A stretch of DNA of 64,000 nucleotides from Bacteroides fragilis (GCF_019583405.1 NZ_SZUU01000013.1:1-64000); one strand, 5' to 3'. Positions 34,296-42,666 are shown, counted from the first letter of the stretch. The notes: generated by a model from the letters alone, not told the origin. Program-made: numbers and translations.

Positions 34296-34391
34296 CACCA
34301 CAGAGGACACAGAGTCCACAGAGGAAGAATTTAAGATCTTTCTATAAACCTGGAAAATAAAAACTCCGTGTCCTCTGTGTCCTCTGTGGTA
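34296..34391. repeat. dispersed palindromic element, copy 10, inside the EPS operon
   Basis: Arms CACCACAGAGGACACAGAG and TGTCCTCTGTGTCCTCTGTGG-type, both with the 'GGAC' variant. It lies between the initiating transferase and the wza-like gene, so it must be transcribed when the operon is on. Confidence 0.8.
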
Positions 34392-34428
34392 AGCCACCCC
34401 ATATAGTAATATTCTAAAATTAAGATAA

Positions 34429-35217
34429 ATGACCAAAAGACTACTTTTTTTTACGTTAACCTGTATCCTGCTGGCTTCCTGCCAGTCCTACAAGAAAGTG
34501 CCTTATCTGCAAGACTCGGGAGAGGTGCAGCGTGCCGTTGCGGAAGCCGGGCTTTATGATGCCCGCATCATGCCGAAGGACCTGCTCACCATCGTCGTAT
34601 CGTGCAGCGATCCCGAACTGGCGATACCGTTCAACCTCACCGTAGCAACCCCCGTCAGCGCCTCACAGAACAGCCTGACCAGCCAGCCGGCCCTTCAGCA
34701 ATATCTGGTGGACAACCGGGGCAACATCGACTTCCCCGTGCTGGGCACTCTCCATATCGGCGGACTGACCAAAGGCGAAGCGGAAAGTCTGATCAAAGAA
34801 AAGCTGAAAGGATACATCAAAGAAAACACCATTGTCACCGTCCGTATGGCCAATTATAAAATCTCCGTCATCGGCGAAGTAAACAGTCCGGGCACGTTTA
34901 CCATCAGCAACGAAAAGGTCAACCTCTTCGAAGCCCTTGCCATGGCAGGCGACATGACCGTGTACGGATTGCGCGACAACGTCCGCCTGATCCGCGAGGA
35001 CGCCGACGGACACCAGCACATCATCACGCTGGACATGAACCGGGCAGACATCATCCAATCGCCCTACTACTACCTGCAACAGAACGACATCCTGTATGTC
35101 ACCCCCAATAAGACCAAGGCAAAAACAGCCGACATCAGCACCAGCACCACCATCTGGTTCTCCGTGGTAGGCACGCTCGTGTCGCTTGCCAGTTTAATCA
35201 TTACAATCGCCAAATAA
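34429..35217 (+). CDS. Wza-like polysaccharide export lipoprotein
   Basis: Outer-membrane export protein of 262 aa. Lipoprotein signal MTKRLLFFTLTCILLASC (Cys 18), then a Poly_export/SLBB arrangement: DARIMPKDLLTIVVSC (about 43), DNRGNIDFPVLGTLHIGGLT, and the SLBB segment VIGEVNSPGTFTISNEKVNL. A C-terminal hydrophobic segment (SVVGTLVSLASLIITIA) is common in the Bacteroides form. It is paired with the Wzc-like gene 13 bp downstream. Confidence 0.9.
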   Translation: MTKRLLFFTLTCILLASCQSYKKVPYLQDSGEVQRAVAEAGLYDARIMPKDLLTIVVSCSDPELAIPFNLTVATPVSASQNSLTSQPALQQYLVDNRGNIDFPVLGTLHIGGLTKGEAESLIKEKLKGYIKENTIVTVRMANYKISVIGEVNSPGTFTISNEKVNLFEALAMAGDMTVYGLRDNVRLIREDADGHQHIITLDMNRADIIQSPYYYLQQNDILYVTPNKTKAKTADISTSTTIWFSVVGTLVSLASLIITIAK

Positions 35218-35230
35218 AGAAACCCCGAAA

Positions 35231-37636
35231 ATGAAAGAAGACTTATACGACGATCTATACGAAGAAAAAGAAGAGAAAACAGACTTCCGCGCCATGCTGT
35301 TCCGCTACATCATCCGGTGGCCCTGGTTCGTGGCTTCGATCATCCTCTGCCTGGCGGGAGCATGGTTATACCTCCGGCAGACCACTCCGGTCTACAACAT
35401 CTCGGCTTCCGTAGTCATCAAGGACGATAAGAAAGGAGGCAACAGCGGAGGAAACCTCACCGCGCTCGAAGGCCTGGGTCTGGTCAGCTCGGTATCGAAC
35501 ATCGACAACGAGATTGAAATACTACGTTCCAAAACGCTGGTCAAGCATGTGGTCAGCGAACTGAACCTATACACCACCTATACAGCCAAAGGCAGTTTCA
35601 ACGAAACGGAACTTTATAAAAATTCGCCGGTACTGGTGGGACTCACTCCGCAAGAAGCGGACAAGTTAGCAGCGCCGGCCGTGTTCGAACTCACCCTGTC
35701 GCCCGGCAACCGGCTCGACGTGAAAGCCACCATCGGAGAGAGCTCCTACAGTAAAAAGTTCTCCAAACTGCCGGGGCTGCTCGCCACTCCGGCCGGAACG
35801 TTCACTTTCACCCTTGCCCACGACTCCGTCACCGTCAAAGAACCGCAGACGCTCACCGCCGTTGTCAGCAATCCCCTGTGGACAGCCAAAGGCTATGCGG
35901 GAGCACTCAGTGTAGAACCGACGTCCAAAACCACCTCTATCGTCATCGTCTCTTTAAAGAACACCAACAAGCGCCGTGGCGAGGACTTCATCAACCGGCT
36001 GATCGAAGTCTACAACCGGAACACCAACAACGACAAGAACGAGGTGGCGGAGAAAACGGAAGAGTTCATCGCCGGACGTATCCGCATCATCAACGACGAG
36101 TTGTTCAGTACCGAAAAGGAATTGGAAAACTTCAAACGGGATGCCGGACTGACCGACCTGGCAAGCGATGCCCAACTGGCCGTCAGCGAAAACTCCGCCT
36201 ACGAGAAACAACGGGTGGAGAACGGCACCCAGCTCAACCTGGTACGCTACTTAGGCGAATATATCTCCGCTCCGGACAAGCTCAACACCGTGTTGCCCGT
36301 CAACGTGGGGCTGACCGACCAGTCCCTGTCCACCCTTATCAGCCAGTACAACGAAATGGTGCTCCAGCGCAACCGCCTGCTGCTCAATTCTTCGGAAAGC
36401 AACCCGGTGATCGTTAATCTGGATACCAGCATCCGTGCCATGCGCGAAAACATCCTGACCACCATCCACAGCGTTCAGAAAGGTTTGCTGATCACCAAAG
36501 CCGACCTCGACCGGCAGGCCAACAAGTTCAACCGCCGCATCAGCAATGCGCCCGCGCAGGAACGCCAATTCGTCAGCATCTCCCGGCAGCAGGAAATCAA
36601 AGCCGGACTCTACCTGATGCTGCTCCAGAAACGGGAAGAAAACTCCATCGCGCTGGCCGCCACTGCCAACAATGCCAAGATCGTAGACGAAGCCATGGCC
36701 GACAACGGTCCCGTCTCCCCCAAGACAAGGACGGTCTACATGATCGCGCTCCTGATGGGGATAGGCATCCCCGTGGTTGTCATTTATGTCATGGGACTAC
36801 TCCAATTCCGGATAGAAGGGCGTGCCGATGTAGAAAAGCTGACCTCCGCTCCCATCATCGGAGACATCCCCCTGGCTGAAGAAGGAGACGGGAAACACGG
36901 AAGCATCGCCGTCCGCGAAAACGAAAACGACCTGATGGCGGAAACCTTCCGGGGCATCCGCACCAACCTGCAATTCATGTTGGGCGAAGAAAATAAAGTC
37001 ATCCTGGTCACCTCTACCATCAGTGGTGAAGGAAAAACATTCGTGGCCTCCAACCTCGCCATCAGCCTCTCGCTGCTGGGCAAAAGAGTAGTCATCGTAG
37101 GACTCGACATCCGCAAGCCGAGACTGAACAAGGTCTTCAATCTCTCGCACAAGGAGAAAGGAATCACTCAATACCTGGCCAATCCGCAGACCACCGACCT
37201 GATGTCTATGGTGCAACCATCAGAGGTATCACCCAACCTGAGTATCCTCCCCGGTGGAACAGTTCCGCCCAACCCCACCGAGCTGCTGGCACGTCAGGCG
37301 TTGGTGCAAGCCATCGACACCCTGAAAAAGTACTTTGATTACATCGTGCTCGACACCGCTCCCATCGGAATGGTGACCGACACCCAAATCATCGCACGGG
37401 TAGCCGATCTCTCCGTTTATGTATGCCGTGCCGATTATACGCATAAAGCCGACTATACCTTGCTCGAAGATCTTCGCCTGGGCAACAAGCTCCCCAACCT
37501 GTGTACCGTAATCAACGGACTCGACATGAAAAAGCGGAAATACGGCTATTATTATGGATACGGCAAGTACGGCCGCTATTACGGATATGGAAAGAAGTAC
37601 GGCTATGGCTACGGCTACGGACAAAAACAGAATTAA
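35231..37636 (+). CDS. Wzc-like polysaccharide co-polymerase/tyrosine autokinase
   Basis: 801 aa. Wzz domain with two membrane segments (about 30-48 and 500-520) and a large periplasmic coiled-coil region between. The cytoplasmic BY-kinase domain has Walker A in TISGEGKTFVASN (about 597-609), Walker A' VVIVGLDIRKPRL, and Walker B YIVLDTAPIGMVTD. The C-terminal tail is a tyrosine/glycine cluster (KYGYYYGYGKYGRYYGYGKK...), the autophosphorylation region that controls chain length and export. Confidence 0.92.
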   Translation: MKEDLYDDLYEEKEEKTDFRAMLFRYIIRWPWFVASIILCLAGAWLYLRQTTPVYNISASVVIKDDKKGGNSGGNLTALEGLGLVSSVSNIDNEIEILRSKTLVKHVVSELNLYTTYTAKGSFNETELYKNSPVLVGLTPQEADKLAAPAVFELTLSPGNRLDVKATIGESSYSKKFSKLPGLLATPAGTFTFTLAHDSVTVKEPQTLTAVVSNPLWTAKGYAGALSVEPTSKTTSIVIVSLKNTNKRRGEDFINRLIEVYNRNTNNDKNEVAEKTEEFIAGRIRIINDELFSTEKELENFKRDAGLTDLASDAQLAVSENSAYEKQRVENGTQLNLVRYLGEYISAPDKLNTVLPVNVGLTDQSLSTLISQYNEMVLQRNRLLLNSSESNPVIVNLDTSIRAMRENILTTIHSVQKGLLITKADLDRQANKFNRRISNAPAQERQFVSISRQQEIKAGLYLMLLQKREENSIALAATANNAKIVDEAMADNGPVSPKTRTVYMIALLMGIGIPVVVIYVMGLLQFRIEGRADVEKLTSAPIIGDIPLAEEGDGKHGSIAVRENENDLMAETFRGIRTNLQFMLGEENKVILVTSTISGEGKTFVASNLAISLSLLGKRVVIVGLDIRKPRLNKVFNLSHKEKGITQYLANPQTTDLMSMVQPSEVSPNLSILPGGTVPPNPTELLARQALVQAIDTLKKYFDYIVLDTAPIGMVTDTQIIARVADLSVYVCRADYTHKADYTLLEDLRLGNKLPNLCTVINGLDMKKRKYGYYYGYGKYGRYYGYGKKYGYGYGYGQKQN

Positions 37637-37704
37637 AAAACATCTCTATGATTTTATAAAATATATTTAATTAATTATTTGTTACACTTATGCCATGAAA
37701 ACCA

Positions 37705-37745
37705 AACCGCCATAAAAGTTAATTCAATTAACAATTATGGCGGTT
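37705..37745. terminator. hairpin between wzc-like and amidase genes
   Basis: Perfect 11-bp arms AACCGCCATAA and TTATGGCGGTT with a second inner stem (GTTAATT/AATTAAC). It lies between convergent genes. U-tracts are weak, so the terminator call is tentative. Confidence 0.45.
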
Positions 37746-37764
37746 AAAATTCAATTTTAAAACA

Positions 37765-38214
37765 TCAATGTAATTTTTTATCATCAATCACATTAAAACA
37801 CGGACACTGCTTTATCCATTCCTCGGGCTCGATCTCCCCATTGGCGTTCAAGTCCGGACTCAGATCCCGGTGGCCACACACACGGCTGCCGGGATACTGT
37901 TTCAACAGCGTTTTCACCAACACCCGCATCGAATGCACCTGCCACTCCGTCCGGGTATCCTTGGGACGCCCCCTTGCATCCAGCCCTCCTTCATAACAGA
38001 CACCGATACTCGTCGCATTGTGCCCCTTGGCATGCGCCCCTATTTTCTCTACCGGACGAGTAGACACAATCCTCCCGTCCTTGCGGATATAGAAGTGATA
38101 TCCCGGCCCGTTGAATCCGCGCCTGCGATGGCAGACATCCAGATCGAACTCCGTAAAACACCGGTCTTCTCTCGTCGCCGAGCAATGAATCACGATTAAG
38201 TCGATTTTCCTCAT
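37765..38214 (-). CDS. N-acetylmuramoyl-L-alanine amidase (amidase_2 type)
   Basis: Peptidoglycan amidase of 149 aa similar to phage T7-lysozyme-like enzymes. Zinc ligands in IVIHCSATRED (N-terminus), GPGYHFYIRKDGRI and CGHRDLSPDLNANGEIEP. I chose the ATG at 38214 because a strong AAGGAGG precedes it; the longer ORF from 38247 lacks this. No signal peptide is present, as is usual for this Bacteroides family. It is in a minus-strand unit with the tiny protein upstream and the HU-like gene. Confidence 0.88.
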   Translation of the reverse strand: MRKIDLIVIHCSATREDRCFTEFDLDVCHRRRGFNGPGYHFYIRKDGRIVSTRPVEKIGAHAKGHNATSIGVCYEGGLDARGRPKDTRTEWQVHSMRVLVKTLLKQYPGSRVCGHRDLSPDLNANGEIEPEEWIKQCPCFNVIDDKKLH

Positions 38215-38224
38215 ACCCCCTCCT

Positions 38225-38302
38225 TCATTTTTCGACATTCCTCCCACCGAGAAACATCAGGAATGCAATCACCCATTCCAAGATTTTTTGTAACTTCTTC
38301 AT
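38225..38302 (-). CDS. 25-aa hydrophobic protein ('smalltalk'-like)
   Basis: ATG at 38302 to TGA at 38225: MKKLQKILEWVIAFLMFLGG followed by RNVEK. One hydrophobic helix after a basic start. Very small proteins of this look are often found just upstream of amidase genes next to Bacteroides capsule loci and have been named smalltalk proteins; this match is by pattern and place. It ends 11 bp before the amidase start. A holin-like role would be speculation. Confidence 0.55.
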   Translation of the reverse strand: MKKLQKILEWVIAFLMFLGGRNVEK

Positions 38303-38336
38303 CGTTGTTTTGCTATATTAAGTTGTTTTACGTTTA

Positions 38337-38462
38337 CACCACAGATTTCACCACAGAGTACACAGAGGACACAGAGTTTTTTAATTTTCACCACTCTGTT
38401 TCACCACAGAGTAACACAGAGTTTTAATTCCTCCTCCGTGTCCTCTGTGTCCTCCGTGGTGA
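38337..38462. repeat. dispersed palindromic element, copy 11
   Basis: Several left-type arms (CACCACAGATTTCACCACAG; TCACCACAGAGTAACACAGA) and one right arm (TGTCCTCTGTGTCCTCCGTG, then GTGA). It lies between the 25-aa gene and the HU-like gene. Confidence 0.75.
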
Positions 38463-38465
38463 AAA

Positions 38466-38921
38466 TCATGCCGTCGGGTCATCCACAATCCCCCCGTCGC
38501 CTCCTCCGCCGTCGCCCTTTTGCGCCGCCCGCGTGCTCACCTTGCTGAAGCTGAGCGTCTTCATCGCATCCGCCAGCACAGGCCCCGGACGGAAGTTCAC
38601 TCTCGCCTTGCTGATATTCGCCGCTTTGAAATCCTCCGCCTTCTCCGCTCCCCTGCTTCGCAGGCCCACCTGAAAGGTCCCGATATTCCCTAACCTGACA
38701 ATCTCTCCCCTCGACAGCCCGTCTACCATTTCATCCTCCAGCGCCTTCAGCACCGCCACCACATCCGCCGAGTGCACCGTACAGGCCTTTTCCACCCGGG
38801 TCGAGATCTCGTCCAGCCCCACATCGCCGCTGGCCTGCGCCTGGGCATAATACTTGGCGGGATCATCCTTCTTCAGCATGTTCTTGCGCGCCACTACCGA
38901 ATACGTAACTTCTTTACTCAT
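38466..38921 (-). CDS. HU-like DNA-binding protein
   Basis: 151 aa of the Bacteroides HU/IHF-like family with an extended C-terminus. The HU fold is seen from SYVVARKNMLKKDD-like start through VEKACTVHSADVVAVLKALE and GLSRGEIVRLGNIGTFQVGL, the conserved DNA-binding core. The C-terminal tail is glycine/aspartate-rich (GDGGGGDGGIVDD). A TATCTTTG -7 lies at 38970-38977 (plus-strand complement). It belongs to the cassette with amidase, DUF4248 and DUF3987 genes. Confidence 0.85.
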   Translation of the reverse strand: MSKEVTYSVVARKNMLKKDDPAKYYAQAQASGDVGLDEISTRVEKACTVHSADVVAVLKALEDEMVDGLSRGEIVRLGNIGTFQVGLRSRGAEKAEDFKAANISKARVNFRPGPVLADAMKTLSFSKVSTRAAQKGDGGGGDGGIVDDPTA

Positions 38922-39112
38922 AATCGTACTTTCTTTTTAGAGTTAAACATCTGTTTTTCAATCACATTCCAAAGATACGACACCCCCGGTGCGCCAATGA
39001 CAAGGAAAGAGGACCGATGACGAAGTTTGACGAAAAAAGAGTATAAAAACACGCTGCATTCCGGGTATTTTTTCGTATATTTACAGTAGATAACAATCAG
39101 ATAATCAAAACT

Positions 39113-39361
39113 ATGAACCAAAGAAAAGAAGAAGACACAACCGAAGCCGATTTCATTATCCGCTCGTACACCAAAGCCGAACTTGCACAACTTTACTGCC
39201 CGGGACTCGACCCGGTGCTCGCCCTGCAGAAACTCTACCGCTGGATGCGTAAAAACACCGCCCTGACACAGGCACTGTCCGAAGTCAATTACAACAAATA
39301 CCGCCACAGCTTCCTCAAGCGCGAAGTCGGGCTGATAGTGCATTACTTGGGAGAACCTTGA
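39113..39361 (+). CDS. DUF4248 protein
   Basis: 82 aa, no signal peptide. The sequence (IIRSYTKAELAQLYCPGLDP, ALQKLYRWMRKNTALTQAL) fits the DUF4248 family, small Bacteroidetes proteins with a helix-turn-helix-like look that are often encoded opposite DUF3987 genes at capsule loci. Function unknown. It is divergent from the HU-like gene and convergent with the DUF3987 gene. Confidence 0.75.
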   Translation: MNQRKEEDTTEADFIIRSYTKAELAQLYCPGLDPVLALQKLYRWMRKNTALTQALSEVNYNKYRHSFLKREVGLIVHYLGEP

Positions 39362-39364
39362 TTT

Positions 39365-39479
39365 CACCACAGAGAAGAGTCCACCACAGATTACACAGAT
39401 TATCACAGATCAAGAATTTATTTTTCCCGGAATTGATCTTTTAATTTAAATCCGTGTTAATCTGTGTAATCTGTGGTGA
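39365..39479. repeat. dispersed palindromic element, copy 12
   Basis: Left arm CCACCACAGATTACACAGAT with TATCACAGAT, right arm TGTTAATCTGTGTAATCTGT ending GGTGA. Both arms are of the 'AGATTA' subtype. It lies between convergent genes. Confidence 0.8.
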
Positions 39480-39487
39480 AAACCGTG

Positions 39488-39575
39488 AAAAAGACTTAGA
39501 CGTTTCCCTCGAAACATCCAAGTCTTTTAGTAGAAACTCTTAAGTCTTTTCAGAAAAGGCTTAAGAGTTTTTTCA
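39488..39575. repeat. second dispersed element, copy B
   Basis: Same layout as 11451-11535: AAAAAGACTTA, CGTTTCCCTCGAAA, AAGTCTTTT, CTTAAGTCTTTTC and GGCTTAAG followed by a T-run. It lies about 60 bp past the DUF3987 stop codon. Confidence 0.6.
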
Positions 39576-39631
39576 TACAAATACAAACACCTTTCCATCC
39601 TCTTTCTGGGTCCAAAGGTCCAAGGTCCATT

Positions 39632-42007
39632 CTATGGGATGCCCGCTCCCCAGCTCCGAGTCGTCCTTCGATACACATCACCCTCTTTTACAACGAGTTT
39701 AAGCTCGACCGTCTTCATGAAAAGCCGTTTAGCAGTGGTTTTAGGAATCCCCATCCCCACAGCCTTATCCACCACTTGGGTGAAAGTAAAAGTTCCTGAA
39801 ATCGACTGCAATACCGGACGCAATCTGAAATAAGGCTTTAAAGGCTTCGGCTTACTCTCGCTTTTCTGCATACAGGTAGACAGCAGCAAGCTATGCTCCA
39901 GCAACACATCCGTCATCAACATGGCGGTATGGAAATCTTCGTCAGAACATGCATATTCGGGCATCGCCCAAGCACACTCCCCCTTCCGCAACGCCGTAAG
40001 CACACAGGCTATCCGGCTCGCCATCAACCCGTGTCGGAGCACGATCGCACCCGGCGAGTCATCCCGCTCGTTCACCACCTCAGACAAGTGAGAAGAAAAC
40101 CGCAATGTATGCTCCGCCCATTGCTCCGGAGTAAACGTAACCTCCGTGGGAGACTGAAGCAGGAACTGATGTAACTCGAGCAGACGGGCACTCAGACGGA
40201 CAAACACCGCGCGATGATCCTCGCACCCCGCCCGCGGAGCCGCCGAACGCCACTCCCAGGCACTCTGGCCCGTATAGATCAGAAAACGACTGTACAACCC
40301 ATTTTCCAATGAAGGAATAAAACGCACCAACTGATTGGGAGTGCCGGCCAGACACAAAGCCAGACGCGGATGGCGAGCCACCACCTGACGCCCGTTCACC
40401 TTAAAATCGGCCGATACCACTTCGTGCTGAAAAGCAGCCCGGAATACATCATCGTGCTTTCCGCACTCATTCCGGATAGCGCCCGACACCATGTCCAGCT
40501 CCGTAGCATTGATGCAGCACCCCAACTTGCCGCTCTCTTCCAAAGCGCTAATGATCAGACTCTTCGACACATTGGGCGAAAGTGTCAGCAATTTACGGAC
40601 AGGATCTTTGGGACGCAGCGAAAAGTCCGGCGAACGCTTCTCCGCCTGCGCCTTTTTCAGCTCCAGCTCCCACTCGAAAAATGCTTTATCATACACCAGA
40701 CGCACCTCATCATTCTGTTTCTCGTAAAACTTATGAATCTCGGCAGGCAGCATTCCGGCAAGCCCCACCACTCCCTTTCCGCCCCCGGCATGGGCTATCA
40801 CCATATAGTACAGATGCGGAGAATAATACATTTGATCGTACAAAAGACGCACCTCGGGCAGGCACGCACTGATATTGACAATCATGGCCGCCAGCAACAT
40901 ATCCCGCTCACGAGGACTTCCCGCCACCTTTACCCCTTCGGCCAGCAAGGCAGGCAGATGATCAAATACCTCGTCGGGAAAATAAGGCGCATCCCGCCGG
41001 AATCCTTCACTTTTTCCGAACAAGACATCCTCCAAATCCTCTTCTTCCTCCTCCTCGGGCATCCCATAGAATGGACCTTGGACCTTTGGACCCAAATCGG
41101 TCGTCACAGCGTCCGCCTTTCTGACAGAAGCATACTGATAACCAGAGAATAACGTTTTCTCAATCTCTCCGCTTCCGAAATCAGCCTGCGCGTATTTCTC
41201 AACCACTGTTTTTTGCAACAGCCGCATTTCCTCCGGCGAAAAACCTTTATACCGGGCATAGCGTCCCAACTTCAACATAAACGCATGCCGCCCTCCCGTC
41301 GCAAACGGATTGCGGGTATCGAAATCGCTCAGGAAAGCCTGTATAAAACCGTTCCCGGCTTCGGGATTAACGCCTGCCGGACGAGCTCCGTCCACCGCCT
41401 GCACAGGATACTCCCCTTCCGCCTGCGACAGTCCGTCCGCCTGCTCCCGCCACGGAAACACCCCGGCAGCGGGATTATAATACGCCTCCGGATCATACGA
41501 AGCGTAACACGCCCGCCCTAAATCACGGCACGACATATCGCAAGGATGACCCAACACGCGCTCCAACTCACGGGCGACGACAGGATAAGCCGCCACGTAT
41601 TGCCCGGCATTCTCCGCATCGATGCGCACAATCAGCTTCAACCCCTCACCCGAGATGCTGACAAAAGCCCCCACCACGTATGACAGCGCCTTGGCCTTCT
41701 CCTTCATTCCGGACAGTTTCTCCGGACAGTGGTCAAAGTCGAACAACGCCAGTCCGCTGAGCTCACCCACCTGGTTCGCCGCATGTCCGCCCCGGCACTT
41801 GCCGGCTACCACCACTGCATTCAGGGCACCCTTCAACCTCTTGGCCTCCTCGATCATGCCCGTTCGCATCCACCGCCGGTACGACTCGACAAGCACCTTC
41901 CAGCGTGCTCCCCTGAGGTCATTATGAAACTCTTCCAACGAAATCTCTTCCGCTTTCTTTTCCCACACATGGAGGAAAAAGGAAATTTTAAACTCTCTCT
42001 TTTTCAT
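39632..42007 (-). CDS. VirE-N/BT4734-like and DUF3987 protein
   Basis: 791 aa, two parts. About 1-190 resembles the BT4734/VirE N-terminal domain (ALFDFDHCPEKLSGMKEKAK; VSISGEGLKLIVRID; CRDLGRACYASYDPEAYYNP), which is primase-like. About 330-790 is DUF3987 (MVIAHAGGGKGVVGLAGML with a P-loop-like glycine run; NATELDMVSGAIRNECGKHD; RHPRLALCLAGTPNQLVRFI). The combination is typical of mobile-element replication proteins, but such genes are also fixtures beside Bacteroides capsule loci. No function is known to me there. Confidence 0.8.
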   Translation of the reverse strand: MKKREFKISFFLHVWEKKAEEISLEEFHNDLRGARWKVLVESYRRWMRTGMIEEAKRLKGALNAVVVAGKCRGGHAANQVGELSGLALFDFDHCPEKLSGMKEKAKALSYVVGAFVSISGEGLKLIVRIDAENAGQYVAAYPVVARELERVLGHPCDMSCRDLGRACYASYDPEAYYNPAAGVFPWREQADGLSQAEGEYPVQAVDGARPAGVNPEAGNGFIQAFLSDFDTRNPFATGGRHAFMLKLGRYARYKGFSPEEMRLLQKTVVEKYAQADFGSGEIEKTLFSGYQYASVRKADAVTTDLGPKVQGPFYGMPEEEEEEDLEDVLFGKSEGFRRDAPYFPDEVFDHLPALLAEGVKVAGSPRERDMLLAAMIVNISACLPEVRLLYDQMYYSPHLYYMVIAHAGGGKGVVGLAGMLPAEIHKFYEKQNDEVRLVYDKAFFEWELELKKAQAEKRSPDFSLRPKDPVRKLLTLSPNVSKSLIISALEESGKLGCCINATELDMVSGAIRNECGKHDDVFRAAFQHEVVSADFKVNGRQVVARHPRLALCLAGTPNQLVRFIPSLENGLYSRFLIYTGQSAWEWRSAAPRAGCEDHRAVFVRLSARLLELHQFLLQSPTEVTFTPEQWAEHTLRFSSHLSEVVNERDDSPGAIVLRHGLMASRIACVLTALRKGECAWAMPEYACSDEDFHTAMLMTDVLLEHSLLLSTCMQKSESKPKPLKPYFRLRPVLQSISGTFTFTQVVDKAVGMGIPKTTAKRLFMKTVELKLVVKEGDVYRRTTRSWGAGIP

Positions 42008-42230
42008 TGAGTATTAAATTTTAATGTTTTTAATCCCGATCCGCCGCAAGCGCACAAAGCAAAACCCTTTCCACTCCGCATCCTCCGCGATGAACCATGA
42101 TGCAAAAGAACAACAAACTTTTTACACTTCCGAATGTTAAAACCGCCGTAAAAGCCCCTCCGGAAAGCCTCCACACCCACCCGCACGCCACTTTCACCGT
42201 CCGCCTCCCGGCTTTTTTTAACACCCGAAT

Positions 42231-42420
42231 TTATTTTCTCACCTCCCGCTTCCGCTCCTGATCCTTCACCGTGTTACTCAGGAAGCGGCACAACCGTTTC
42301 ATCTCCCGCATCTCCTCCCTCGAGAGTGGTTTGGGAAGCTCACGCACCAGGGCAAACACCTGTCCGGACAACTCTCTAAGCAATTCATTCGAGTTCTTTA
42401 ACTTGTAGTTTTTTTTCCAT
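42231..42420 (-). pseudogene. small ORF, frame-shifted at an A8 tract
   Basis: From the ATG at 42420 translation gives only 11 codons (MEKKLQVKELE, stop). Dropping one A from the A8 run at 42409-42416 (T8 on the plus strand) would join it to an open frame to 42231 with a charged helical sequence (NSNELLRELSGQVFALVREL, then PKPLSREEMREMKRLCRFLS). It sits directly upstream of the DUF3987 gene. It could be a decayed gene, a slippage-controlled gene, or one starting at a rare codon. Confidence 0.35.
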
Positions 42421-42460
42421 AATCATTAAATTTGAAATATATGTTAATTATTAAAACTCA

Positions 42461-42468
42461 CAAAAGTA
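42461..42468 (-). promoter_or_regulatory. -7 box for the DUF3987 transcript
   Basis: TACTTTTG on the minus strand, 41 bp before the ATG at 42420. No matching TTTG is seen 20 bp upstream. Confidence 0.4.
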
Positions 42469-42541
42469 CGATCCAAAGATTAAAAATTTATTATTTTTTC
42501 TATTTTAATGAACAATTTATTGTATTTAGTAAATTTATATC

Positions 42542-42549
42542 TATCTTTG
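42542..42549 (+). promoter_or_regulatory. -7 box of the upxY-like gene
   Basis: TATCTTTG followed by CAGCG. With a start about 7 nt downstream, the leader would be about 110 nt long and include the conserved element at 42597-42616. Confidence 0.55.
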
Positions 42550-42596
42550 CAGCGAAATCAAACGTAAGATTCGGTTTACCCAAGCAGACAACTGTA

Positions 42597-42616
42597 ACAG
42601 GTAACCGCGTAGCGTA
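42597..42616 (+). promoter_or_regulatory. conserved leader element, copy 1 (ops-like core)
   Basis: ACAGGTAACCGCGTAGCGTA in the 5' leader, about 50 nt after the -7 box. It matches 59569-59588 at 19 of 20 positions. The GTAGCGT core is the same as in the RfaH-recruiting ops element of enteric bacteria, and UpxY proteins are NusG/RfaH paralogues. A TTTACC upstream (42575-42580) can pair with GGTAA. Confidence 0.65.
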
Positions 42617-42666
42617 TCCGGGAGCGACCCTCCCTCCCCTTTCTCAAACCATACTCCCCAACCGAC

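Noticed and set aside
40370..41152. 260-codon plus-strand ORF
   Set aside because: Shadow inside the 791-aa DUF3987 gene; the translation has no recognisable domain.
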